Part shown: one piece after another, positions 17,382 through 24,293 of the stretch
Layout: every line of letters starts with the position of its first letter
Numbering within the stretch: position 1 is the first letter of the stretch
Origin: Acetobacteraceae bacterium
Lineage (GTDB): Bacteria; Pseudomonadota; Alphaproteobacteria; Acetobacterales; Acetobacteraceae
DNA length: 32,718 nucleotides
Assembly (NCBI GenBank): GCA_025352375.1
Contig: JANXTL010000034.1
Location: 1-32,718, forward strand
Direction of reading: 5' to 3'
Notes under the pieces: generated by a model
Database searches by the model: none
Seen by the model: only the letters and a program-made list of their open reading frames with translations
What the model was told of the DNA's origin: nothing
Made by a program: the position numbers and the translations under genes

Positions 17382-17402
17382 TTGGCGGGATCGGGCCCCG
17401 GC

Positions 17403-18269
17403 CTAATTCTGCATTCCCCAGCGACGCACGGTTTTCAACTCGATCGTGCGGAAAATGACATTCTCCACCAGCAACCCAATAACGATGATGGTCAGCAGCC
17501 CGGCGAACACCTCGGGGATATCGAGCTGGTTCTTGCTCTCGAAGATATACCAGCCCAGCCCGCCCTTGCCGGACGCCACGCCGAACACCAGCTCGGCCGC
17601 GATCAGGGTGCGCCAAGCGAAGGCCCAGCCAATCTTCAGGCCCGCGAGGATGGACGGGAATGCCGCCGGAATCAGGATTTTCAGCACCAGCATCAACCCC
17701 GACAGCCCGTAATTCCGCCCCACCATTCGCAATGTCGGGGACACCGCCCGGAATCCGGCATGCGTGTTCAGCGCCAGCGGCCACAGGACGGAATGTACCA
17801 TCACGAAGATCAGGCTCCCCTGCCCCAGGCCGAACCAGATCAGCGCCAGCGGCAGCAGCGCGATGGCCGGCAGGGGGCTGAACATCGCCGTGACGGTTTC
17901 GAGGAAATCGGTGCCGACCTGGGTGGTAATCGCCAGGATGGTCATCACCGCGGCGAGGAACACACCGGCCGCGAACCCCTTGAACAAAATGACGATCGTG
18001 GTCCAGGTGCGGTCGGGGATCACCCCGCTTTTCAAGCCGCCCCACAGCGCCGTCACGGTGTCGTTAAAGGTCGGCACGAGCAGCGGGTTGTCGAGGTATC
18101 GGCCATACACCTCCCACGCCACGGCGATCAGCACCAGGATGATGCTCTTGCGCAGCCAGGCCTGGTTGAACAGCTGCTCGAAGACCGTCAGCTCTTTTTG
18201 GATGACGCCGAAATCTTCGGAACTGCTGAGCTCGCGGACGATCTCCGGGCGGAGCGATAGGTCAGACAT
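17403..18269 (-). CDS. ABC transporter permease, NitT/TauT (SsuC) type
   Basis: The 288-residue product has six membrane segments, starting at about residue 40 (SIILVLIAVAWEVYGRYL). It has the family loop VPTFNDTVTALWGGL and the EAA-type docking loop around HAGFRAVSPTLRMVGRNYGLSGLMLVLKILIPAAFPSILAGLKIG (residues 164-210). An N-terminal cytoplasmic extension of some 35 residues precedes TM1. Members of this branch import nitrate, taurine, sulfonates, pyrimidine precursors and other anions; this one's cargo cannot be told. It overlaps the ATPase gene by 8 bases. No periplasmic binding protein is encoded nearby. Confidence 0.9.
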   Translation of the reverse strand: MSDLSLRPEIVRELSSSEDFGVIQKELTVFEQLFNQAWLRKSIILVLIAVAWEVYGRYLDNPLLVPTFNDTVTALWGGLKSGVIPDRTWTTIVILFKGFAAGVFLAAVMTILAITTQVGTDFLETVTAMFSPLPAIALLPLALIWFGLGQGSLIFVMVHSVLWPLALNTHAGFRAVSPTLRMVGRNYGLSGLMLVLKILIPAAFPSILAGLKIGWAFAWRTLIAAELVFGVASGKGGLGWYIFESKNQLDIPEVFAGLLTIIVIGLLVENVIFRTIELKTVRRWGMQN

Positions 18270-19059
18270 GTTCGTCCTCCTCGACGCGATCGGCGAACAA
18301 CATATCGTGGATGCGCGCTTCCAGCGCCGCCGCCAGCGCCGGGTCGCCGTCGCGGGGCACGCTGTTCATTTCGGCCTTGACCTGTCCCGGATGCGGGGAC
18401 AGGAGCAAAATACGGTTGCCGATTTTCACTGCCTCGGCGATCGAGTGGGTGACGAACAGCACGGTGAATTTGGTTTCGTCCCACAGTTGCAGCAACTCGT
18501 CCTGCATACGCTGGCGTGTCAGGGCGTCCAGCGCGGCGAACGGTTCGTCCATCAGCAGAATGTCGGGTTCCATTGCCATGCCGCGGGCGATCGCGACGCG
18601 CTGCTTCATGCCGCCCGACAAGGTGTGTGGATACGCATCGGCGAAGCGCGTCAGATGCACCTTGTCGATATACTGCATCGCCTTTTCGTCGGCGGCCTTG
18701 CCGCGCAGCTTGCCCGATGTCGTCAGCGCGAAGGTCACGTTCTGGCGCACCGTCTTCCATGGCAATAGCTGGTCGAATTCCTGGAAAACCATCATGCGGT
18801 CGGGGCCGGGGCGGGTGATTTTGGTTCCTTTGAGGTGAATTTCCCCCTCGACCGGCGCCATATAGCCGCCCACCGCTTTCAGCAGCGTGGATTTGCCGCA
18901 ACCCGAAGGCCCGAGCAGCACGAAGCGGTCGGAGCGTTGGATGGAAAAATCTACGCGGTATGTGGCAGTCACGAGGTGCTCGCGGGTTTTGTACTGTAAC
19001 GTCACGCCGCGCACATCCAGCAGCGGCTGCGGCAAGGTCTGGTCCAACTCGGTCCCCAT
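18262..19059 (-). CDS. ABC transporter ATP-binding protein, NitT/TauT (SsuB) type
   Basis: The 265-residue product has every nucleotide-binding motif: Walker A GPSGCGKST, Q-loop MVFQEFDQLLPW, signature LSGGMKQRVAIARG, Walker B ILLMDEPFAALD, and switch His in FVTHSIAEA. It hydrolyses ATP to drive the adjacent permease. The start is the ATG at 19059, which overlaps the TAA of the COQ9-family gene (TAATG); the reading frame extends 23 codons upstream, but that part overlaps COQ9 coding sequence. The position within a ubiquinone/proline gene run is odd for a transporter and suggests shared transcription by chance or by physiology. Confidence 0.93.
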   Translation of the reverse strand: MGTELDQTLPQPLLDVRGVTLQYKTREHLVTATYRVDFSIQRSDRFVLLGPSGCGKSTLLKAVGGYMAPVEGEIHLKGTKITRPGPDRMMVFQEFDQLLPWKTVRQNVTFALTTSGKLRGKAADEKAMQYIDKVHLTRFADAYPHTLSGGMKQRVAIARGMAMEPDILLMDEPFAALDALTRQRMQDELLQLWDETKFTVLFVTHSIAEAVKIGNRILLLSPHPGQVKAEMNSVPRDGDPALAAALEARIHDMLFADRVEEDEHV

Positions 19060-19673
19060 TACTCGGTGGTTGGTTCGCCTTTCGGCGTCTCCGCATCCAC
19101 CTTTACGGCGGGCCGGCCCGTAAGCCAACCGGCAGCCTGCTCGGCGCGCGACAGGGCGGTGTCCAACGCCGCCATCGTGCCGGTCAGATCCTCGGATTCA
19201 TCGCGCTCCCATGCGCGCATCGCCCAAAGCCATACGGCAACCAGGCCCTTCACGCGGAGTTCCCCGGTCAGACCCGTGGACGATCCCCCGGCCGCTTCCA
19301 ACATCCAGCGCATGCTGCGGCGCGTGGCGCAGGCCAGCAGCACGGCGGTGCACGGGTCGAATGGCAAGGCCCGCATGACCGCCAGCACGCCCGCCCGCTG
19401 CGCCTGCAACGCATCGAAGCGGCGCATCAGCAGGTCGAACAAGCGGTCCCGAACCGGGCCCTCATCGGTCGCGTCTTCCAGCGTCAGCTCATCGGCCATG
19501 CGGCCGAACCCCAGCAGGATGCCGGCTTTGCCAGGGAAGCGCACCCTGGCTCGGGACAGCGGCAGGTCAGCGGCGCGCGCGGCCGCGGCGACGCTGACGG
19601 ATCGCCAGCCATCGGTTCCCGCGAGAGTGAGGGCCGAGGCGATCAGCGCAGTGTCGAAATCGGTGTCGTCCAT
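19059..19673 (-). CDS. COQ9-family protein (ubiquinone biosynthesis)
   Basis: The 204-residue product has a TetR-like N-terminal part (ALIASALTLAGTDGWRSVSVAAAARAADLPLSRARVRFPGKAGILLGFGRMAD), which is the COQ9 N-terminal pattern with helix-turn-helix geometry but usually no DNA binding, and a C-terminal lipid-binding part (WLWAMRAWERDESEDLTGTMAALDTALSRAEQAAGWL). In eukaryotes COQ9 presents ubiquinone intermediates to COQ7. Alphaproteobacterial homologues are assumed to act likewise. The start is ATG at 19673, 2 bases after the proC stop; an in-frame TTG at 19679 overlaps that stop. The gene for UbiK, another ubiquinone factor, lies upstream on the same strand. Confidence 0.82.
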   Translation of the reverse strand: MDDTDFDTALIASALTLAGTDGWRSVSVAAAARAADLPLSRARVRFPGKAGILLGFGRMADELTLEDATDEGPVRDRLFDLLMRRFDALQAQRAGVLAVMRALPFDPCTAVLLACATRRSMRWMLEAAGGSSTGLTGELRVKGLVAVWLWAMRAWERDESEDLTGTMAALDTALSRAEQAAGWLTGRPAVKVDAETPKGEPTTE

Positions 19674-19675
19674 GC

Positions 19676-20482
19676 TCAACCAGCCAGTTCGCGGGAACGC
19701 TTGGTCGCGGCGGCGATAGCTTCGCTCATGGCGGCGGGCCAGGCAGCGTCGGCCATCAGCACGCGCAAGGCCTCGGCCGTGGTGCCGCCGGGACTGGTGA
19801 CGGCGACGCGCAGGGCAGCCGCATCGTCCGGACTGGCGGCGAGCAGAGCCCCTGAACCGGACACGGTCTGCCGCGCCAACAGGCGGGCGAGATCGGGGGG
19901 AATGCCCTGCTCCAGCGCCGCCTTCTCCATCAGTTCGGCGAGCAGGAACACGTAAGCCGGGCCGCTGCCCGACACGGCGGTCACCGGATCCAGCAGCCCC
20001 TCATCATCGACCCAAGCGACCTTGCCGATCGCTTGCAGCAACCGGTCGCACAAAGCGCGCTGCTCGGCCGACACCAAGCCGCTCGGGCAGGCGACCGTCA
20101 CGCCCTGCCGCACGGCGGCGGGGGTATTTGGCATGGCGCGCACGATGGCAGCGGCGTCCCCGATCGACGAGCGAATGCCCCCGATCGTTCGTCCGGCCAT
20201 TATGGATAAAAAGACGGTCTTGCCCGCGAAGCGCGCGTAGGCCGGCAAGGTTTCCGCGGCAGCCTGCGGCTTGACCGCCAGCACCACGGCTGCCGGGGCA
20301 AACCCGGCAGGGATGGCGGCGACATCCGTCACCACCGTCATATCCGGCCCGGCGAACCCGGCGGCCTGAGGCGCGGGGTCCACCGCGAACGATGTCGCCA
20401 ACCCCTGTTCCCGCCAGCCAGAGAGCATCGCGCTGCCCATCCGACCGCAGCCAACCAGGAGAATCGCCGGGATTTTGTCCAT
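19676..20482 (-). CDS. proC: Pyrroline-5-carboxylate reductase
   Basis: The 268-residue product matches ProC in length and motifs. The NAD(P)-binding loop is LLVGCGRMGSAMLSGW (residues 7-22). The inner signature is VVLAVKPQ, followed by VRAMPNTPAAVRQGV and AVSGSGPAYVFLLAELMEKAALEQGI. The C-terminal signature is LRVAVTSPGGTTAEALRVL. It reduces 1-pyrroline-5-carboxylate to L-proline in the cytoplasm, the last step of proline biosynthesis. The start ATG at 20482 lies 2 bases after the TAA of the YbjN-domain gene, giving close coupling. YbjN-proC is a gene pair seen often in Alphaproteobacteria. Confidence 0.95.
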   Translation of the reverse strand: MDKIPAILLVGCGRMGSAMLSGWREQGLATSFAVDPAPQAAGFAGPDMTVVTDVAAIPAGFAPAAVVLAVKPQAAAETLPAYARFAGKTVFLSIMAGRTIGGIRSSIGDAAAIVRAMPNTPAAVRQGVTVACPSGLVSAEQRALCDRLLQAIGKVAWVDDEGLLDPVTAVSGSGPAYVFLLAELMEKAALEQGIPPDLARLLARQTVSGSGALLAASPDDAAALRVAVTSPGGTTAEALRVLMADAAWPAAMSEAIAAATKRSRELAG

Positions 20483-20484
20483 CT

Positions 20485-20988
20485 TTATGCCTCGCCCACG
20501 CACTCCAGCATCGCGGCCTGCAATGCCTCCGCCGGTGTTTTGCCACCCCAGAGGACGAACTGGAAGGCTGGGAAGAATCGCTCGCACTCGGTGATGGCGA
20601 TGTCGATCATGTCCTCCAGGCTTTCGGCCGACGCGCCGGGAGCGCCTCGGAGCAGCACGGCATGGCGAAAAGATGGCATCCCATCGTCGGATTCCAGGCC
20701 AAAATGCCCGATCCAGAGCCGCTCATTGGCCAGCGCCAGCAGTTCGTAGAGGGCGGTGCGTTGCTTCTCCGGCACCTTCAGATCGAAGGTGCAGGTAAAG
20801 TGCATGGCACTGATTTCATGCGACCAATTGAAGTACAGGCCATAATCGCACCACTTGCCCGGTGCTTCCGCCGCCAGCTCCGAATCGCCGCGGCGATCGA
20901 ACACCCAGTCGTTGGCTGTGACAATTTGCTCCATGACATCAAGGGGGTTGGCCGCTTGGGCCTGTGTCATGCTCAGGGACGCTGACAT
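20485..20988 (-). CDS. YbjN-domain protein
   Basis: The 167-residue product has the YbjN fold pattern: NPLDVMEQIVTANDWVFDRRGDSELAAEAPGKWCDYGLYFNWSHEISAMHFTCTFDLKVP (first half) and YELLALANERLWIGHFGLESDDGMPSFRHAVLL (second half), which resembles type III secretion chaperones. The C-terminus includes FFPAFQFVLWGGKTPAEALQAAMLE. Its biochemical role is unknown; E. coli YbjN affects stress and motility. GGAG stands 8 bases before the ATG at 20988. It is the first gene of the run YbjN-proC-COQ9-ATPase-permease. A weak -10 (CATAAT, minus strand, around 21018-21023) is the only promoter hint upstream. Confidence 0.85.
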   Translation of the reverse strand: MSASLSMTQAQAANPLDVMEQIVTANDWVFDRRGDSELAAEAPGKWCDYGLYFNWSHEISAMHFTCTFDLKVPEKQRTALYELLALANERLWIGHFGLESDDGMPSFRHAVLLRGAPGASAESLEDMIDIAITECERFFPAFQFVLWGGKTPAEALQAAMLECVGEA

Positions 20989-21126
20989 CCGGGGTCTCCC
21001 GTTGGTTGGAGGCCGATTATGGCGATCCACCCCGCGCGTTCACGGGTCCATGGATATTGTGGATCGACGCGAGGCTAGCCACGCATTGTAGCGTAACGGG
21101 TCGATTCGCGTCGCGGCAAGAGGTCG

Positions 21127-21396
21127 TTAGGTTTGCCGGCCCGCCTCGAGCGCGGCGACCCTGGCTTCCAGCGCGGCCAGCTTGCCCTCCGCCACTTCCT
21201 GCCCCGTTCGCGCGTTGGCGGCCATCTCGGCAATCGCGTCCAGTTCGTCCCGCCGCACCAGGTCCAGCTTGCGGATGGTTTCGTCCACGCGAGCGCGGAA
21301 CATGGCCTCGGCTTCCTCCCGCATGCCGGCGAGGGCCGAGATCGCGCCGCCGGCCACGCCAGCGAGGTCGTCGAAAATGCGGGGGCGGTCGGACAT
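21127..21396 (-). CDS. ubiK: UbiK-family ubiquinone biosynthesis accessory factor (BMFP/YqiC)
   Basis: The 89-residue product has the BMFP layout: an amphipathic N-terminal helix (PRIFDDLAGVAGGAISALAGMREEAEAMFRARVDETIRKLDLV) followed by a short coiled coil (AEGKLAALEARVAALE). The family trimerises, inserts in membranes and binds UbiJ to help late aerobic ubiquinone synthesis. AGGAG is 11 bases upstream of the ATG. It is divergent from hldD with a 51-base gap, and 138 bases precede the YbjN-domain gene. The pattern is convincing although the protein is small. Confidence 0.88.
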   Translation of the reverse strand: MSDRPRIFDDLAGVAGGAISALAGMREEAEAMFRARVDETIRKLDLVRRDELDAIAEMAANARTGQEVAEGKLAALEARVAALEAGRQT

Positions 21397-21410
21397 GGCT
21401 CAAGCTCCTG

Positions 21411-21439
21411 TTGGTGGGACGGCGCACGCCCCCTATAAC
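21411..21439 (+). promoter_or_regulatory. Promoter of hldD; predicts a leaderless mRNA
   Basis: TTGGTG (21411-21416) and TATAAC (21434-21439) are 17 bases apart. The ATG of hldD is at 21448, only 8 bases after the -10 hexamer, so transcription would start at or within a few bases of the start codon. No ribosome site lies between. Confidence 0.55.
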
Positions 21440-21447
21440 GCGTTCCC

Positions 21448-22422
21448 ATGATCCTGGTCACTGGCGGCGCCGGTTTTATCGGCTCCAATTTACAAGCCGC
21501 CCTCGTTCGCCGAGGGCATGAGACCGTCGTTGCCGACTGGCTTGGCAGCGAGGGCAAATGGCGCAACCTGGCACAGCACCCGCCATCGCGGGTTGTCCCA
21601 CCGGAGGACTTGCGCGCGTTCCTGGATACGCACCCACCGATCGAGATGGTGGTTCATCTGGGCGCGATCAGCGAAACCACGGCGACGGATGGCGACCGCA
21701 CCTGGGCAACCAACGTGGAACTCAGCCGCTTCCTGTGGGATTGGTGCGCCGACCGGGGGGTCCGCTTCGTCTATGCATCCTCGGCCGCCACGTACGGCGA
21801 CGGAGCGCAGGGGTTCGACGATGATTCCGCCGCGTTGGACCGCCTGCGGCCCTTGAACCTGTACGGCTGGACCAAGCATGCCTTCGACCTGGAGGTCGTG
21901 CGCCGCCTGTCGCAGGCCCGGGAGCGTCCACCGCAATGGGTGGGACTGAAATTCTTCAACGTCTACGGGCCGAACGAATACCATAAGGGTCGCATGATCT
22001 CGGTCGTGAAGGTCAAACATGACGAGGTCGCCTCCGGTGCCCCTGCCCGCCTGTTCAAATCCGACCAGCCGGGATTGCCCGACGGGCAGCAGTCGCGCGA
22101 CTTCATCTGGGTCGGCGACGTGGTGGACACCATGCTGTGGCTGCTGGACACGCCGGGGGTGAACGGGCTGTTCAACCTCGGCACCGGCCGCGCCCGCACC
22201 TATTTGGATCTGGCGCACGCGGTCTGCGACGCGGCCGGCCGCGAACGCCGCGTCGAGTTCGTCGACATGCCCGCGAGCCTGCGCGGCCAATACCAATCCT
22301 TCACCCAGGCCCCGATGGAACGCCTGCGCTCCGCCGGCTACGCCGGCCAGTTCACCCCATTGGAGGAAGGTATCCGGCAATACGTGCAGGACCATCTGAG
22401 CAAGGCAGACCATTTCGTATGA
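21448..22422 (+). CDS. hldD: ADP-L-glycero-D-manno-heptose 6-epimerase
   Basis: The 324-residue product is an extended SDR protein with NADP-binding loop TGGAGFIGSNL at residues 5-15, the Ser/Tyr/Lys active site (ASSAATYGDG, YGWTKHAFD), and HldD-specific blocks such as HLGAISETTATDGD, KFFNVYGPNEYHKGRMISVV, QSRDFIWVGDVVD and YQSFTQAPMERLRSAGY. It converts ADP-D-glycero-D-manno-heptose to the L-form for the lipopolysaccharide core. No ribosome site precedes the ATG, but a promoter-like pair places the transcription start at the codon itself. Its TGA overlaps the ATG of lgt. The lipoprotein and LPS genes thus share an envelope-linked operon. Confidence 0.93.
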   Translation: MILVTGGAGFIGSNLQAALVRRGHETVVADWLGSEGKWRNLAQHPPSRVVPPEDLRAFLDTHPPIEMVVHLGAISETTATDGDRTWATNVELSRFLWDWCADRGVRFVYASSAATYGDGAQGFDDDSAALDRLRPLNLYGWTKHAFDLEVVRRLSQARERPPQWVGLKFFNVYGPNEYHKGRMISVVKVKHDEVASGAPARLFKSDQPGLPDGQQSRDFIWVGDVVDTMLWLLDTPGVNGLFNLGTGRARTYLDLAHAVCDAAGRERRVEFVDMPASLRGQYQSFTQAPMERLRSAGYAGQFTPLEEGIRQYVQDHLSKADHFV

Positions 22423-23213
22423 TACCCGTCCTGTTGTTTCCCCAGATCGATCCGGTCATCGTCCAGATCGGACCGTTCGGCATCCGCTGGTACGCGATGG
22501 CATACATCGCTGGGCTGGTGCTGGGTTGGCGCCTTATGCGCCGGTTGGTGAAGATGCCGCCTGCCGTGGCGACCCCGTTACAAGTCGACGATTTCCTGAC
22601 CTGGGCAACACTGGGCGTCGTCCTCGGCGGGCGGCTGGGTTACGTGCTCTTCTACCAGCCCGGAACGTTTGCGGCCGACCCCATGCGGATATTGCAGGTA
22701 TGGACCGGGGGCATGAGCTTCCACGGCGGCATGCTGGGCGTAGCCCTCGCCACGGTGTGGTTCTGCCGCCGCAACGCTATCTCCCTGCTGGGCTTCGCCG
22801 ACCGGATCGCCGTCGTCACCCCGATCGGCCTGTGCTTCGGCCGTATCGCCAATTTCATCAACGGCGAATTATGGGGCCGGGAGGCACCGGATGTACCTTG
22901 GGCGATGATTTTCCCAAATGGCGGGTCTGTGCCACGGCATCCAAGCCAGCTGTACCAGGCCGTGCTGGAGGGTGTGCTGCTGTTCGTGGTGCTGTACCTG
23001 TTGTCGCGGCGAGACGCGATCCGGGCGCGCGCTGGCATGCTGACCGGCGTGTTCCTGACCGGTTACGGTCTGGCACGTATCACCGGGGAGTTCTTTCGGG
23101 AACCTGACGCGTTCCTCGGTTTCCTTCCCGGCGGCATCACGATGGGGCAGTTGTTGTCCATTCCGATGGTTCTGGCCGGTGTTTGGCTGATCCGGCGATC
23201 ATCCCCCCAATGA
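22419..23213 (+). CDS. lgt: Phosphatidylglycerol-prolipoprotein diacylglyceryl transferase
   Basis: The 264-residue product has the Lgt signatures in order: IRWYAMAYIAGLVLGWRL (TM1), GGMSFHGGMLG (catalytic His region), FGRIANFINGELWGR (substrate-binding Arg and Asn) and PRHPSQLYQAVLEG, with about seven membrane segments overall. It transfers diacylglycerol to the lipobox cysteine of prolipoproteins in the inner membrane. The ATG at 22419 overlaps the hldD stop as ATGA, and its own TGA overlaps the ATG of the methyltransferase gene. A lipoprotein client (8600-8995) is present in the same window. Confidence 0.95.
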   Translation: MIPVLLFPQIDPVIVQIGPFGIRWYAMAYIAGLVLGWRLMRRLVKMPPAVATPLQVDDFLTWATLGVVLGGRLGYVLFYQPGTFAADPMRILQVWTGGMSFHGGMLGVALATVWFCRRNAISLLGFADRIAVVTPIGLCFGRIANFINGELWGREAPDVPWAMIFPNGGSVPRHPSQLYQAVLEGVLLFVVLYLLSRRDAIRARAGMLTGVFLTGYGLARITGEFFREPDAFLGFLPGGITMGQLLSIPMVLAGVWLIRRSSPQ

Positions 23214-24193
23214 TCGAACGCCTCGATGCCTACATGGCTCGGGCCAACGCCGCATATTACGCGACCCACGATCCTTTCGCCGATTTTACGACATCGCCGG
23301 AAATCAGCCAGGTGTTCGGGGAAATCCTCGGCCTGTGGGCGGCGGTGACGTGGCAGTTGCTAGAGTCCCCGACACCGGTGATGCTGGTCGAGGCCGGGCC
23401 GGGCCGTGGGACACTGATGGCGGATGCGCTGCGGGCCGTTTCGCGGGCGATGCCAGCATTTCAGGCGGCTTTGACGGTGCATTTCATTGAGACGTCGCCC
23501 CGGCTGCGTTTGGAGCAGGCGGCGCGGGTGCCAGATGCCGTGTGGCACGACGATCTGTCGTCCGTTCCCGCCGGCCCGATGATCCTCCTGGCGAACGAAT
23601 TCCTCGACGCACTGCCCATCCGCCAGTTCGTGCGACGAGCAGACGGGTGGATGGAGCGGTTCGTCAGAGACGGTGGGTTTGAGGAAGGGGGGTGGGGGGA
23701 GGAGGAGAATATAAAGTCCGACCTCCCCGAAGGCACGATCCGCGAAATCAACGAACCCGCAATAACGTTCGTGCGAACCCTCGCCGCCCGCGTCGCCCAA
23801 CACCCCGGAGCCGCCCTATTCCTGGACTACGGCCCCGAGCACAGCGGCTACGGCGACAGCCTGCAAGCTTTGGCGGGCGGCAAGCCCGCCGATCCCCTCC
23901 GCCCCCCCGGCACCGCCGACCTGACCGCCCACGTCGATTTCGCCGCCCTCGCCGCCGCTGCTCTTGTGGCCGGAGCGTCGGTGCATGGGCCGGTGGCGCA
24001 GGGGCTGTTTTTGGCCGAACTCGGGCTGTTTCAGCGCACCAACCGCTTGGCGCGAGGCCTCTCCCCCGCGCGGGCCGCAGCGGCGATGGACGCGGCGCGG
24101 CGCCTGGGGGAACCGGACCGGATGGGCCGGCTGTTCAAGGCGCTGGCGGTGGGGAGTGCCGGGTGCCCCGCGCTGCCGGGGTTCAGGGCGTAA
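23210..24193 (+). CDS. MidA/NDUFAF7-family SAM-dependent methyltransferase
   Basis: The 327-residue product has the family's start (DPFADFTTSPEISQVFGEILGLW), the SAM-binding loop VEAGPGRGTLMADALRA, the motif LANEFLDALPIRQF and the late LFLDYGPEHSGYGDSLQAL. Human NDUFAF7 methylates an arginine of complex I subunit NDUFS2, and the bacterial homologues are presumed to act similarly. The start is ATG at 23210, overlapping the lgt stop. Around residues 155-170 there is a Gly/Glu-rich insert (GGFEEGGWGEEEN) coded by a purine-only run, where families usually have a short loop. lgt followed by this methyltransferase is a common alphaproteobacterial pair; the laccase-domain gene that often comes third is missing here. 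Confidence 0.88.
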   Translation: MIERLDAYMARANAAYYATHDPFADFTTSPEISQVFGEILGLWAAVTWQLLESPTPVMLVEAGPGRGTLMADALRAVSRAMPAFQAALTVHFIETSPRLRLEQAARVPDAVWHDDLSSVPAGPMILLANEFLDALPIRQFVRRADGWMERFVRDGGFEEGGWGEEENIKSDLPEGTIREINEPAITFVRTLAARVAQHPGAALFLDYGPEHSGYGDSLQALAGGKPADPLRPPGTADLTAHVDFAALAAAALVAGASVHGPVAQGLFLAELGLFQRTNRLARGLSPARAAAAMDAARRLGEPDRMGRLFKALAVGSAGCPALPGFRA

Positions 24194-24214
24194 GATTCGC
24201 GTTGCGCTCGCGTG

Positions 24215-24243
24215 TTGACAATAGGTTTGCACCGTGAATAACT
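24215..24243 (+). promoter_or_regulatory. Promoter candidate for the amine oxidase gene
   Basis: TTGACA (24215-24220) and ATAACT (24238-24243) are 17 bases apart. The site overlaps a possible GTG start at 24234, which argues that the gene really starts at the ATG at 24294. Confidence 0.45.
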
Positions 24244-24293
24244 CTAGACGGAGCCAGAAAGCAACGATCAACTCAAACCGGTGTTCCCCAGAC

